64,000 nucleotides of DNA from Flavobacteriaceae bacterium (GTDB lineage: Bacteria > Bacteroidota > Bacteroidia > Flavobacteriales > Flavobacteriaceae): contig JABSPK010000002.1 in assembly GCA_013214065.1 (NCBI GenBank), positions 124,001 to 188,000 of the forward strand, in the 5' to 3' direction. Made by a program: the position numbers and the translations under genes. A model generated the notes under the pieces. That model made no database searches and was not told where the DNA came from. It saw only the letters and a list, made by a program, of their open reading frames with translations. Positions 7,732 to 17,072 of the stretch are shown piece by piece (the stretch's first letter is position 1; each line of letters starts with the position of its first letter).

Positions 7732-8874
7732 ATGAAAAAGTTATTGCTTATTGCGGTTCTTCTGCTTGCCTTTTCGGCAACTTCCCAACAAGAACGAACC
7801 ATAACCACTGCTGTTCCATTTTTGAACATTTCGGCCGATGCCCGGGCATCCGGTATGGGTGATATGGGGGTCGCGACTTCGGTTGATGCGTTTTCACAAC
7901 AGTGGAACCCGGCGAAATACGCCTTCGCAACACGTAAGTCAGGTATCGGTGTAAGTTACACCCCGTATTTGGAGAGTATCGTGACCGATATCTCCTTGTT
8001 GAACGCGAATTATTTCAATAGGGTCGGTGAACGGGGAGCTTTCGCTTTCAGTATCCGGTATTTCGGTCTTGGTGATATCGAATTACGCCAAACCATCGAT
8101 GATTTGGGAACGACTGTCAGTCCGAACGAATTTTCGATCGACGGTTCGTATTCCCTACAATTGAGCGAGACCTTTTCGATGGCCGTCGGTGGCCGTTTTA
8201 TCAGTTCGAACCTGAAATTCCAAGATAGCGGGGCCGATTCGCAGGCCGCCAATGCATTCGCGGTCGACGTTGCCGGTTTTTTCCAGTCCCGCGAAGTGGC
8301 TTATGAAGCCTTCGATGGTCGCTGGAGAGCAGGGTTCAATATTTCCAATCTTGGTGGAAAACTACAGTATGATGAGGGGGGGCAAGAGAACTTTCTGCCG
8401 ACCAACTTGAAGTTCGGTGGTGGATTCGATTTCATTTTCGACCAAGACAATGTATTGGGAATCTATACCGAGTTCAATAAACTTTTGGTGCCTACCCCAC
8501 GTGATTTTACAGGGGACGGCTTGATTACCTCTGAAGATAACAACGAATACCAACAGATCGGATTCTTCAATGGTGTCTTCGAATCATTCGGCGATGCCCC
8601 TGACGGTTTCAGCGAAGAATTGCAAGAGGTCACTTGGGCGCTTGGTGCGGAATATAAATTTCAGGAAGCCTTCATGCTTCGGGCCGGTTATTTTAATGAA
8701 AACGAAAATAAAGGGGCCAGACAGTTCTTTACACTGGGAGCCGGATTCAAGTTCAAATCAGCGCAAATCGATCTTTCATATTTATTCTCGACCTCACAGG
8801 TCAGGAATCCTTTGGAGAATACTTTGCGTTTCTCCTTATCTTTCGATTTCGGGGAGGAGTTAACGAACAATTGA
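7732..8874 (+). CDS. porV: Type IX secretion outer-membrane protein PorV (LptO)
   Basis: 380 residues. Signal peptide (KKLLLIAVLLLAFSATSQ) then a 14-strand FadL-like barrel. PorV hallmarks are the early PFLNISADARASGMGDMGVATS segment, WNPAKYAF, a long run of alternating hydrophobic strands, and the final RFSLSFDF strand. PorV shuttles type IX cargo with C-terminal domains from the translocon to the PorU attachment complex. An acidic insert around residues 255-280 (DFTGDGLITSEDNNEY) is like those in marine relatives. The partner protease gene porU is not upstream. A strong terminator follows. Confidence 0.93.
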   Translation: MKKLLLIAVLLLAFSATSQQERTITTAVPFLNISADARASGMGDMGVATSVDAFSQQWNPAKYAFATRKSGIGVSYTPYLESIVTDISLLNANYFNRVGERGAFAFSIRYFGLGDIELRQTIDDLGTTVSPNEFSIDGSYSLQLSETFSMAVGGRFISSNLKFQDSGADSQAANAFAVDVAGFFQSREVAYEAFDGRWRAGFNISNLGGKLQYDEGGQENFLPTNLKFGGGFDFIFDQDNVLGIYTEFNKLLVPTPRDFTGDGLITSEDNNEYQQIGFFNGVFESFGDAPDGFSEELQEVTWALGAEYKFQEAFMLRAGYFNENENKGARQFFTLGAGFKFKSAQIDLSYLFSTSQVRNPLENTLRFSLSFDFGEELTNN

Positions 8875-8896
8875 TGAAGACTTAAAAAAATCAAGG

Positions 8897-8924
8897 AAAA
8901 CCCCGCCTACAAGCGGGGTTTTTT
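8897..8924 (+). terminator. Rho-independent terminator of porV
   Basis: Perfect 10-bp stem AAAACCCCGC / GCGGGGTTTT with loop CTACAA, followed by Ts, 22 nt after the porV stop. Confidence 0.88.
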
Positions 8925-8947
8925 AATTTTTAGGTAGTTTCGTGTTT

Positions 8948-9442
8948 ATGGGGACCAAACGAATTGGATTTGAACTGACCGTATACGATACGTTGGACGA
9001 GATGTCGGAAGAAGATCGAGGGTTGTTGCATCAAGCGAATTTGGCGCGTGAGAAGGCGTATGCCCCTTATTCGAAATTCCACGTTGGTGCTGCCGTCTTG
9101 TTGGAAAACGGGACCGTGGTCTTGGGGAACAACCAAGAGAACGCGTCTTATCCGTCAGGCCTTTGTGCCGAACGGGTAGCCATTTTCCATGCAGGGGCCA
9201 ACCATCCCGGTGTGGCCATCAAATCCATTGCCATCAGTGCCGTGTCTACTACTTCGAATGAAACCACCGCTCCGGCCGCTCCCTGCGGCAATTGTCGCCA
9301 GGCCATCGCTGAGTATGAACATAAACAAAAAGGACCCATTGCAATTTTGATGCAAGGCGCATCGACGACGGTTTACAAATGCCATGCCATCGCCGATTTG
9401 TTGCCATTGGCGTTTGACAACTCTTTTTTAGGGGATTCTTAA
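8948..9442 (+). CDS. cdd: Cytidine deaminase
   Basis: 164 residues from ATG 8948 (a GTG at 8942 in frame is less likely). Cytidine/deoxycytidine deamination to uridine in pyrimidine salvage. The zinc site is complete: CAERVA (Cys and catalytic Glu) around residue 72 and PCGNCRQ (two Cys) around 116. The AYAPYSKFHVGAA substrate-binding segment at about 37-49 is typical of the homotetrameric class. It lies between porV and the pyruvate dehydrogenase genes, an order seen in other flavobacteria. The promoter must sit in the short interval after the porV terminator. Confidence 0.94.
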   Translation: MGTKRIGFELTVYDTLDEMSEEDRGLLHQANLAREKAYAPYSKFHVGAAVLLENGTVVLGNNQENASYPSGLCAERVAIFHAGANHPGVAIKSIAISAVSTTSNETTAPAAPCGNCRQAIAEYEHKQKGPIAILMQGASTTVYKCHAIADLLPLAFDNSFLGDS

Positions 9443-9473
9443 TTCAAATATTTTCCGAAAACAGATATATACG

Positions 9474-9481
9474 TATTTTTG
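9474..9481 (+). promoter_or_regulatory. Promoter -7 element (TATTTTTG) of pdhA
   Basis: Exact TAnnTTTG match 42 nt before the pdhA ATG. The TTG extension of the frame at 9479 overlaps this box, which argues for the ATG at 9524. Confidence 0.45.
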
Positions 9482-9523
9482 TTTTCCTTCGCGAATCGGA
9501 GGAAGCGACAAATTGTTCATTTG

Positions 9524-10522
9524 ATGAAAAAAATCACCAAGGAAGTTTACCTAAAGTGGTATGAGGATATGTTGTTCTGGCGCAAGTTCGAAGACAAACT
9601 AGCGGCTGTTTACATACAACAAAAAGTACGCGGATTCCTGCATTTATACAATGGTCAGGAAGCCGTCCTTGCAGGGGCGTTGCATGCGATGGACCTGACC
9701 AAGGACCGGATGATCACCGCCTATAGAAACCACGTTCAACCCATTGGTATGGGTGTAGATCCAAAAAAGGTCATGGCCGAACTCTATGGTAAGGTGACCG
9801 GAACCTCCAAAGGGATGGGGGGATCCATGCATATATTTTCAAAGGAACACCGTTTTTACGGTGGCCATGGTATCGTAGGGGGTCAGATTCCCCTTGGGGC
9901 CGGATTGGCTTTTGCCGACAAATATTATAAACGCGATGCGGTCACGCTCTGTTATATGGGCGACGGTGCCGTGCGACAGGGCTCCCTGCATGAGACGTTC
10001 AATTTGGCCATGCTTTGGCAGCTTCCGGTGGTCTTTATATGTGAGAACAACGGATATGCCATGGGAACTTCGGTGGCACGGACTTCATACTCAACCGAAA
10101 TTTATAAACTGGGCTTGGGTTATGAAATGCCTTGTGGTGAGGTCGACGGAATGGATCCAGCGAACGTGGCCAAAGAAATGGACAAAGCCATCGAAAGGGC
10201 CCGTTCAGGTGGAGGACCGACTTTCCTTGAAATGAAGACCTATCGTTATCGCGGTCATTCCATGTCCGATGCCCAACACTACCGAACCAAGGAAGAAGTT
10301 GAGGAATACAAAAAAATCGACCCGATTACCCAGGTCAAAGACGTCATCCTTGAAAAGAACTATGCAAGCGAAGACGATTTGAAAGCAATCGATAAACGTG
10401 TCAAAGAGCATGTGGCCGAATGCGAGAAGTTCGCCGAAGAGTCGGAGTTTCCGCCCGTCGAACAACTCTATGACGTGGTTTACGAACAAGAAGATTATCC
10501 ATTCATCAAACACAAACTTTAG
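9524..10522 (+). CDS. pdhA: Pyruvate dehydrogenase E1 component subunit alpha
   Basis: 332 residues from ATG 9524. E1-alpha binds thiamine diphosphate and decarboxylates pyruvate for the acetyl-CoA-forming complex. Landmarks: GFLHLYNGQEAV (37-48), YRNHVQPIGMG, GKGMGGSMH-like segment at 96-103, the thiamine motif GDG (147-149) to NN (175-176), and the YRGHSMSD loop equivalent to the regulated loop of eukaryotic E1-alpha. The gene for E2 follows after 3 nt, so they are co-transcribed. The beta subunit gene is not next to it in this window and must be elsewhere. There is no signal peptide; it is cytoplasmic. Confidence 0.95.
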   Translation: MKKITKEVYLKWYEDMLFWRKFEDKLAAVYIQQKVRGFLHLYNGQEAVLAGALHAMDLTKDRMITAYRNHVQPIGMGVDPKKVMAELYGKVTGTSKGMGGSMHIFSKEHRFYGGHGIVGGQIPLGAGLAFADKYYKRDAVTLCYMGDGAVRQGSLHETFNLAMLWQLPVVFICENNGYAMGTSVARTSYSTEIYKLGLGYEMPCGEVDGMDPANVAKEMDKAIERARSGGGPTFLEMKTYRYRGHSMSDAQHYRTKEEVEEYKKIDPITQVKDVILEKNYASEDDLKAIDKRVKEHVAECEKFAEESEFPPVEQLYDVVYEQEDYPFIKHKL

Positions 10523-10525
10523 GCA

Positions 10526-12151
10526 ATGGCAGAAGTGATCAATATGCCGCGGTTGAGCGATACCATGGAAGAAGGTACCGTTGCCAAATGGCTTAAAAAT
10601 GTAGGGGATAAGGTCGAAGAAGGGGATATTTTGGCCGAAATCGAAACGGATAAGGCCACCATGGAATTCGAATCCTTTCATGAAGGCACCCTGTTGCATA
10701 TCGGAATTGCCGAAGGTGATGGTGCCCCTGTTGATTCCCTTTTGGCCATCATCGGTGAAGAGGGTGAAGATATTTCAGGCCTATTGAACGGTCAGACGGC
10801 TGAAGCTCCTGCTGCCGAAGCAGCTGAACCAGCGATAGCAACACCGGAGCCTCCGAGTCAGTCGGCCCCTGTGGCCATACCCGATGGGGTAGAGGTCATC
10901 TCCATGCCCCGTTTGAGTGACACCATGGAAGAAGGTACCGTGGCAAGCTGGTTGAAACAAGTTGGTGATACCGTTGAAGAAGGCGATATCTTGGCCGAAA
11001 TCGAAACCGACAAGGCTACCATGGAATTTGAATCGTTCTATTCAGGAACCCTATTGCATATCGGTATCCAAGAAGGGGAAGGTGCTCCTGTAGACTCACT
11101 ATTGGCGATCATCGGCCCTGAAGGAACCGATGTGAATGCCGTATTGAGCGCTTCGGAGAATCCGCAACCAGTAGCATCCGAACCAGCTCCGGTAGCCTCT
11201 GAAAAAGAAACTGTGACTACGGAAACCGCTGTTGAAGCGATTCCGGCAGCTGATGGGCAACGCGTTTTCGTTTCCCCATTGGCCAAAAAAATGGCAGCAG
11301 ACAAAGGCATCGACCTATCGACCGTAAAAGGGTCGGGAGATCATGGAAGGATCATCAAACGTGATATCGAAAACTATCAGCCGTCACAAGCAGCGGCAGC
11401 TGCCCCAGCGGTTGCTGAACCTGCACAGAACGTTGCTGCACCTGTACAAATTCAAGTGCCGGTCGGTCAAGAGCATAGCGAAGAAGTCAAGAATTCGACC
11501 ATGCGTAAGGTAATCGCCAAGCGTTTGAGCGAATCGAAATTCACCGCACCACATTATTATTTGACCATTGAAGTCGATATGGATAATGCGAAGGCTTCAA
11601 GGGCCCAAATTAACGGACTGCCCGATACCAAGGTGTCGTTCAACGATATGGTATTGAAGGCCTGTGCCATGGCGCTGAAAAAACACCCTCAGGTGAATAC
11701 GACTTGGAACGGCGATACCACCCGATACAACCAACACATCCATATCGGTGTGGCCGTCGCGGTAGATGATGGATTGGTCGTGCCAGTATTGAAGTTCACC
11801 GATCAGATGAGCCTAACCCAAATCGGGGCTTCGGTCAAAGATTTGGCGGGCAGGTCAAGGACCAAAAAAATCAAGCCGGACGAAATGGAAGGGAGCACTT
11901 TTACGGTTTCCAATCTCGGAATGTTCGGCATCCTAGAGTTTACCTCGATCATCAACCAGCCGAATTCGGCTATTTTGTCCGTTGGGGCCATTGTAGAGAA
12001 GCCGGTCGTGAAACAAGGCGAGATCGTTGTGGGTAATACCATGAAAGTGACCTTGGCCTGTGATCACCGAACCGTTGATGGTGCCACAGGGGCCCAGTTC
12101 TTGCAGACCCTCAGGGCCTATTTGGAAAATCCGGTTACCATGCTGGCTTGA
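10526..12151 (+). CDS. pdhC: Pyruvate dehydrogenase E2, dihydrolipoamide acetyltransferase with two lipoyl domains
   Basis: 541 residues. Two nearly identical lipoyl domains carry ETDKATMEFES with lipoyl lysines Lys43 and Lys163, separated and followed by Ala/Pro/Glu-rich linkers. A peripheral subunit-binding domain follows at about 247-285 (VSPLAKKMAADKGIDLSTVKGSG), then another Ala-rich linker, and the catalytic acyltransferase domain from about 325 with the DHRTVDGATGA motif (active-site His) near the end. It transfers acetyl groups from E1 to CoA. It is directly downstream of pdhA and ends in a strong terminator, so pdhA-pdhC is a two-gene unit. Confidence 0.96.
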   Translation: MAEVINMPRLSDTMEEGTVAKWLKNVGDKVEEGDILAEIETDKATMEFESFHEGTLLHIGIAEGDGAPVDSLLAIIGEEGEDISGLLNGQTAEAPAAEAAEPAIATPEPPSQSAPVAIPDGVEVISMPRLSDTMEEGTVASWLKQVGDTVEEGDILAEIETDKATMEFESFYSGTLLHIGIQEGEGAPVDSLLAIIGPEGTDVNAVLSASENPQPVASEPAPVASEKETVTTETAVEAIPAADGQRVFVSPLAKKMAADKGIDLSTVKGSGDHGRIIKRDIENYQPSQAAAAAPAVAEPAQNVAAPVQIQVPVGQEHSEEVKNSTMRKVIAKRLSESKFTAPHYYLTIEVDMDNAKASRAQINGLPDTKVSFNDMVLKACAMALKKHPQVNTTWNGDTTRYNQHIHIGVAVAVDDGLVVPVLKFTDQMSLTQIGASVKDLAGRSRTKKIKPDEMEGSTFTVSNLGMFGILEFTSIINQPNSAILSVGAIVEKPVVKQGEIVVGNTMKVTLACDHRTVDGATGAQFLQTLRAYLENPVTMLA

Positions 12152-12174
12152 TCAGTACGGGAAATGATTTGAAC

Positions 12175-12201
12175 AAAAGCATCCATCCGGATGCTTTTTT
12201 T
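12175..12201 (+). terminator. Rho-independent terminator after the E2 gene
   Basis: 10-bp perfect stem AAAAGCATCC / GGATGCTTTT with loop ATCC and a T run to 12201. An in-frame codon at 12191 that could extend the next gene lies inside it. Confidence 0.88.
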
Positions 12202-12232
12202 ATCTTTAATCCGATACCATAATACGCTGCCA

Positions 12233-13267
12233 ATGGGCAAAATCGCTTTATATCTCGTGTTGACATTCGCCATGACCTGCGGGTCAGTGAAAAAAACCGA
12301 CAATGGGTCACCTTCAAGTATGGTAGTCGACCCCAACGCCCCGGATGGGGTAAAAGGACGTGTCGAAACGAAGTCGGGGGCACAAGGATTCACGGATGCC
12401 GATAAAGTCAATGAAATTATCAGCTATTTGGCCTCCGACGAATTGCAGGGTCGTGATTCGGGTAGCGAGGGCATCGCTTTGGCCGCTTCTTACATTGAAT
12501 CTCGATTTGAAGCATTTGGCATCCGGCCTTATTTTAAGACCTTTCGGGATACCCTTGGAAATTTTGAAGGTGACGCCTACAATGTCGTGGGAATGATCGA
12601 AGGAACGGATTCCGAATTGAAGAACGAATATATCCTTATAGGGGCCCATTACGACCATATCGGCCTAATCGCTCCTGAAAACGGCGATGCGATTGCCAAT
12701 GGAGCCAATGACAACGCTTCAGGGACCACTGCGGTACTTGAATTGGCACGTTATTTCGGAACTACCAAAAACAACAGACGCAGTTTGATATTTGCCCTGT
12801 TCAGTGCCGAGGAAAAGGGATTGCTCGGTTCAAAGCATTTGGCCAAAAGAATGAAAGAGGCTGATTTGAACCTTTATACCATGCTGAACTTTGAAATGAT
12901 CGGGGTGCCGTTACAGGATAAGGACTATCAACTATATATCACGGGCTATATAAAATCAAATTTGGCCATAATCAGCAATGCCTACGCTGAAGAAAAATTA
13001 ATCGGTTTCCTTCCGACGGCGAAACAGTACAACTTGTTCTTTCGATCTGACAATTATCCTTTTTTCAAAGAGTTCGGGGTGCCATCGCATACCTTTTGTA
13101 CGTTTGACTTCACCAATTTCGCCTATTACCATAAAGTAGATGACGAAGTTGCGGAGATCGATGTGGCCCATATGGCGGATGTCATCAATAAAATGGTACC
13201 CGTTGTAGCGGCGATTACCAATGCCGATGACCAAGAAATCAAGATGAACCCAACATCCAAAGACTGA
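12233..13267 (+). CDS. M28 family zinc aminopeptidase-like exported protein
   Basis: 344 residues from ATG 12233. A signal sequence (GKIALYLVLTFAMTC) may end in a lipobox with Cys18, though Thr at -1 is unusual. The M28 di-zinc site is visible: GAHYDHIG (His/Asp), DNASGTTA (bridging Asp), SAEEKGLLGS (catalytic Glu pair), NFEMIGV (Asp replaced by Glu as in many relatives) and the late VPSHTF histidine. Probable periplasmic or surface peptidase for peptide uptake. The start upstream at 12191 is rejected because it lies in the terminator hairpin. Followed after 27 nt by an SDR gene. Confidence 0.9.
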   Translation: MGKIALYLVLTFAMTCGSVKKTDNGSPSSMVVDPNAPDGVKGRVETKSGAQGFTDADKVNEIISYLASDELQGRDSGSEGIALAASYIESRFEAFGIRPYFKTFRDTLGNFEGDAYNVVGMIEGTDSELKNEYILIGAHYDHIGLIAPENGDAIANGANDNASGTTAVLELARYFGTTKNNRRSLIFALFSAEEKGLLGSKHLAKRMKEADLNLYTMLNFEMIGVPLQDKDYQLYITGYIKSNLAIISNAYAEEKLIGFLPTAKQYNLFFRSDNYPFFKEFGVPSHTFCTFDFTNFAYYHKVDDEVAEIDVAHMADVINKMVPVVAAITNADDQEIKMNPTSKD

Positions 13268-13294
13268 GATTGTTCAAAATACGAATCGATTTAC

Positions 13295-13975
13295 ATGGCA
13301 AAAAATATCATAATAACAGGCACAAGTAGGGGCATCGGATTTGAATTGGTGCGCCTATTTGCCGAAGCGGGGCATCAGGTATTGGCCTTATCGCGCAATT
13401 CGGATACGGTCAATGCGTTGGATCACCATAATATCCAATGCGTATCCTGTGACATCGCGAATTCCTCAGATTTGGATCAAGTGTCCGAAATCGTTTCAAC
13501 TTGGGACACTGTGGATGTACTCATCAATAACGCCGGTCGGTTATTGCATAAACCGTTTTCCGAAACCACGGTAGAAGATTTCGAATCGGTGTATAAAGTC
13601 AATGTATTCGGTTTGGCCGAATTGACCAGGCGTGTACTTCCGAAAATGGGAGCTGCTAGCCATGTGGTGACCGTTAGCTCAATGGGAGGGATACAGGGGA
13701 GTATGAAGTTTCCAGGACTTTCGGCCTATAGCTCCAGCAAAGCGGCCGTTATCACCTTGACCGAACTTTGGGCGGAGGAGTTCAAGGAAACCGGTCCCAG
13801 TTTCAATGTATTGGCCATTGGCGCCGTTCAAACGGAAATGCTGGCTGAAGCGTTTCCAGGGTATAAGGCGCCATTATCCGCACTTGAGATGGCTGAATAT
13901 ATCCATGGTTTTGCCTTGACCGGCCATCGCTATTATAATGGAAAAGTGCTGCAAGTTAGTAGTTCAACGCCCTGA
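13295..13975 (+). CDS. SDR family NAD(P)-dependent oxidoreductase
   Basis: 226 residues, a classical short-chain dehydrogenase. Cofactor motif TGTSRGIG at 8-15, NNAG at about 76-79, catalytic Ser in VSSMGG and the YSSSK pair (Tyr and Lys) around residues 148-152. The Arg in the glycine motif and SRN after the second strand suggest NADP preference. It may be co-transcribed with the M28 peptidase 27 nt upstream. Its last 12 nt overlap the convergent cyclophilin gene. The substrate is unknown. Confidence 0.92.
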   Translation: MAKNIIITGTSRGIGFELVRLFAEAGHQVLALSRNSDTVNALDHHNIQCVSCDIANSSDLDQVSEIVSTWDTVDVLINNAGRLLHKPFSETTVEDFESVYKVNVFGLAELTRRVLPKMGAASHVVTVSSMGGIQGSMKFPGLSAYSSSKAAVITLTELWAEEFKETGPSFNVLAIGAVQTEMLAEAFPGYKAPLSALEMAEYIHGFALTGHRYYNGKVLQVSSSTP

Positions 13976-14584
13976 TTTGGCGATTACCTTAGCATTTAAA
14001 ATGCGATCCAATTTGGGGTATTTCCCTAAAAAGCGGACTTCGTCTTCCAACATCAGTTGCAAGTCGCTCATGGTCGAATCGGAATAACCGTCATAGAAGG
14101 CTTCTAAGACATCCATGCCCACGGTGACCTTTCCGAAGGCTGGAAATCCGACCACGTCAAGGTAGTTGATGGTGTCTAATCTCGAGTTGTCACGCAAGTT
14201 GATAAAGATATCCCCACTACGCGAGTTCTTTCCACCTCTTGCAAAACTTAAAGTGCCTTTGGTATTGCTTTGTCGAACGGGTTCATCGGGTATCGGGGCC
14301 TTTTCCCAACCCGCGACCTCTTGGGCATTGTGTCCACCAAACTGAACGACGAAATTCGGGTGGGTGCGGTAAGCCAACGATCCGTCGAAATATCCGCTTT
14401 TGACCAAAGAGTAAAAACGATCGGCCGCTTCGGGTGAGGCCTGACGAACTACTTTAAGTTCAAATGGACCCTTTGAGGTATCAAACCGAACTTCAAAGTG
14501 TTCTGGGGCCACACGATTTTTGAACGGCTGACTTGCGCATCCTAAGAGAACAACGGTCAAGACCCCATACGCAAGCCGTTTCAT
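13964..14584 (-). CDS. Peptidylprolyl isomerase (cyclophilin type), lipoprotein
   Basis: 206 residues from ATG 14584, giving a clean lipoprotein signal (KRLAYGVLTVVLLGC). The cyclophilin fold is shown by FDTSKGPFELKVVRQASPEAADRF, FVVQFGGHN (normally QGGD), GTLSFARGGKNSRSGDIFINL (normally MAR...S.QFFI) and FGKVTVGMDVL. It should assist folding of envelope proteins. An alternative start at 14620 overlaps the stop of the upstream hydrolase gene as ATGA, which argues for translational coupling; that form would have a 12-residue extension before the signal. Several catalytic-site residues are changed from the canonical set, so activity may be low. Confidence 0.85.
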   Translation of the reverse strand: MKRLAYGVLTVVLLGCASQPFKNRVAPEHFEVRFDTSKGPFELKVVRQASPEAADRFYSLVKSGYFDGSLAYRTHPNFVVQFGGHNAQEVAGWEKAPIPDEPVRQSNTKGTLSFARGGKNSRSGDIFINLRDNSRLDTINYLDVVGFPAFGKVTVGMDVLEAFYDGYSDSTMSDLQLMLEDEVRFLGKYPKLDRILNAKVIAKSGR

Positions 14585-14616
14585 TGTCGACGGTAAACTT
14601 ATGCTAACTTGACTGC

Positions 14617-16989
14617 TCATTCGCTACCATAACTGATTTCGACTTCGTTTGCCTTAGTCTCCAAGATATTTTCGCTCAAGGTGCCATTGGTGTAGTTCAG
14701 CGACGCTGATCCCGAGTCAGGGACCTTGATTTTCATGATCCAATCAGGGTCGGTCTTTTGGATAATAAGGGTCGTTTTTCTATTAGCCTTTTTGTATTGG
14801 ATGGAAATACTATTTTCGGCGACTTGAATGTTCTCAAGACTGGCTTCATCCCAATCCGAAGGCATCAAGGGATCGATTATTATTTCTTTTTTGGCGGCAT
14901 AGGGCCGCAGACCGAAAAACTGATGTACGATCGGGTAAGCAAAGCTATAAATGTTCCAGGCTTGTGTAATCATACCGTAGTCCGGAGAAACTTCATACAT
15001 ACTTCCCGGTAGGGCGTAGCTAAAGGTACGGGCCATGCGGTTCAAGTAGTTCAACGCCTTGTCCGGTCTTCCATAGTTGTTTTCAGATATGGCCTGGACC
15101 CCGGTGGGCAAGGTCATTACCGCACCGGTATATGAAAAAATCTTGCTGCCTTGAAAAGAGCCGTCATCAGAGCCTGCAGAAGCATCACGGTCGATGCCGG
15201 TGACGAAGACCCCGAACGGATTGACGAAACGTTCGGCGACTTCCAAGGCTCTGACTGCCTTACTAGAATCGGCGATGCCCATTTCCATAGGCGTATTGAC
15301 TACCCAGTTATGGTGCATCACGAAGGGTCTCGGTTGGTCGGATGGATTTGCTTTGATGAAGTTTCTAGTGGCCTCGAGTTCTTCGATGGCCCAAGGTTTG
15401 TTCAAGGTGTCGGCCCGTACAATCGCATCTTCGATCAGATGAAGGGCTTGTTCGTCGGTTCCGATAAAATCGGCAAAGGAACCGAAATCTTCCGACCAAA
15501 AGGAACTGTTTATGCGTTCCGCTAGTGCTGTTGCCGTTTTCGCATAGGAATCGGACAATTCCGTTTCGCCCAATTCTTTGGCCATCATTGCGGCATCGTG
15601 AAAGGCTTTTTGGGTGTAGGCCGCTACATCGATCATTTCGCTGTCAAGACCGTGGATTTCCATCATCCCGAACCCTTCAGGAAACAGGTTGCCATCAGTG
15701 TCGTTTTCCGACAGCAGCCAATGCAAACCTTTTTTAACGGTCGGGAAATAGCGAGCTAGGAACTCCCGATCACCGTTCCATAAATAGGTGTTCCAAATCA
15801 GTGAGGCGAATTGAGGGGTTTCATTGATATTGCCCGGATTGAATACGGCACCATTGGTCGACATTTCGTGAATGATCTTGCCATTTCCGTTGACCGCATT
15901 GGAGACACTATCCAACAAAGCGATGGTATTGTAAACGGCTTCGGTTTGGCCGATGGCCATATACCCTTGTAAAGCATATTCACTATCGACACCGAACCAC
16001 CAAGGATAATCGGGAATCCCGGCCGTGATGCCCGAACCGATTTCAGGGACCTCCCTTATCAACCAATCACAGTTGTACTTCAGCCATTCGAAGGTCCGCT
16101 CCAAATGTTTGTCCGGAATAGTAAGTTTGGTGCGTTGTGCAAGATCTTGGTATCTCTTCCGTTTTGCATCCAACAAACTGACCCGATCATCAAAAAGGGT
16201 ACGCAACGTGTTCCGTGCAGCTTTTTCATCACTATACGAGCCCGCAATGGCAAAAGTGATGGATTGTTGCTGGCCCGGTGACAGTTGCATGTTATAGGAC
16301 AAAGAGCCCGAAGTCCCTTTTCCCTGATATTCCGAATCAGTTCGGTCATGCGCGGTTGGAGGTTGATCTGCGGCGAAAATCGCATACCATGGGTTTTGGT
16401 CATCCTTGATTACCCAACCTCCGATTCCGTCGTCGAATTCGGCCTGGTCTTCCGAATCGATGAGATCGGTTCGTTCACCTAGCCAGGTCGGACTCAGGTC
16501 TGAATGGCCGATAAAATCAAGTTCAAAAGCCTGATTGGTTTCCCCATTGTTCATGACGGTGATTTCAATGACCAAACCTTCGGTATCGTCAGGCACGAAT
16601 TGTAAGCGCTCAATGACCAATTGTTTGTCTTCAATAAGAAATCGATGTGTGTTTGCAAAAGGATAATTGGTGAATTGTTCAGCCGCGTCCAAACCAAAGG
16701 AAGTGTTGTCGAATCGCAAGGCGACGTCAAAACCGTCCATTAATTTAATGGGATGGTTCCAGATGCCCCCCATTTCACCTTTGATATGCCATCCGATTTC
16801 AGGGAACGTCCCATTTTGATGCCCGACCATATAGACGCGATTGCCTGCTGTTACGTAGGGCGATTCCAAATAGGCCGCCTTTCCATCGATGCCATCGATT
16901 TGCGAAAGTACGGGGAGTAATTCATTGTCGGCGTTATCGGCACAAGACATGATAAGTACGAGTGCAAAAAGAAGGGTCGATTTTTTCAT
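14617..16989 (-). CDS. Lipoprotein with (alpha/alpha)6-barrel glycoside hydrolase domain (MGH1/GDE-like)
   Basis: 790 residues from ATG 16989, with lipobox LIMSC (Cys16). The N-terminal ~280 residues are beta-rich (like the super-sandwich domain of GH63/GH15 relatives). A six-hairpin barrel follows from about 290, with YNCDWLIREVPEIGSGI, GIPDYPWWFGVDSEYAL, PQFASLIWNTYLWNGDREFL, DGNLFPEGFGMMEIHG and GMITQAWNIYSF. These resemble mannosylglycerate hydrolase/glycogen-debranching-like enzymes; catalytic Asp/Glu are probably in the FGVDSEY and EIHGLDSE regions. It should act on an alpha-linked oligosaccharide at the cell surface or in the periplasm. The substrate cannot be told. The in-frame codon at 17037 precedes the signal and is not used. 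Confidence 0.85.
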   Translation of the reverse strand: MKKSTLLFALVLIMSCADNADNELLPVLSQIDGIDGKAAYLESPYVTAGNRVYMVGHQNGTFPEIGWHIKGEMGGIWNHPIKLMDGFDVALRFDNTSFGLDAAEQFTNYPFANTHRFLIEDKQLVIERLQFVPDDTEGLVIEITVMNNGETNQAFELDFIGHSDLSPTWLGERTDLIDSEDQAEFDDGIGGWVIKDDQNPWYAIFAADQPPTAHDRTDSEYQGKGTSGSLSYNMQLSPGQQQSITFAIAGSYSDEKAARNTLRTLFDDRVSLLDAKRKRYQDLAQRTKLTIPDKHLERTFEWLKYNCDWLIREVPEIGSGITAGIPDYPWWFGVDSEYALQGYMAIGQTEAVYNTIALLDSVSNAVNGNGKIIHEMSTNGAVFNPGNINETPQFASLIWNTYLWNGDREFLARYFPTVKKGLHWLLSENDTDGNLFPEGFGMMEIHGLDSEMIDVAAYTQKAFHDAAMMAKELGETELSDSYAKTATALAERINSSFWSEDFGSFADFIGTDEQALHLIEDAIVRADTLNKPWAIEELEATRNFIKANPSDQPRPFVMHHNWVVNTPMEMGIADSSKAVRALEVAERFVNPFGVFVTGIDRDASAGSDDGSFQGSKIFSYTGAVMTLPTGVQAISENNYGRPDKALNYLNRMARTFSYALPGSMYEVSPDYGMITQAWNIYSFAYPIVHQFFGLRPYAAKKEIIIDPLMPSDWDEASLENIQVAENSISIQYKKANRKTTLIIQKTDPDWIMKIKVPDSGSASLNYTNGTLSENILETKANEVEISYGSE

Positions 16990-17072
16990 ATTTGGAAATT
17001 GCTCAATTAAAAATACACAGATATCCGAAAACGCCACAAAGACCGTCCTTTTTTCGTATCGAATGTAGTAAT

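Noticed and set aside
16989-17037. Longer N-terminus of the glycoside-hydrolase lipoprotein
   Set aside because: It would place 16 residues before a complete lipoprotein signal.
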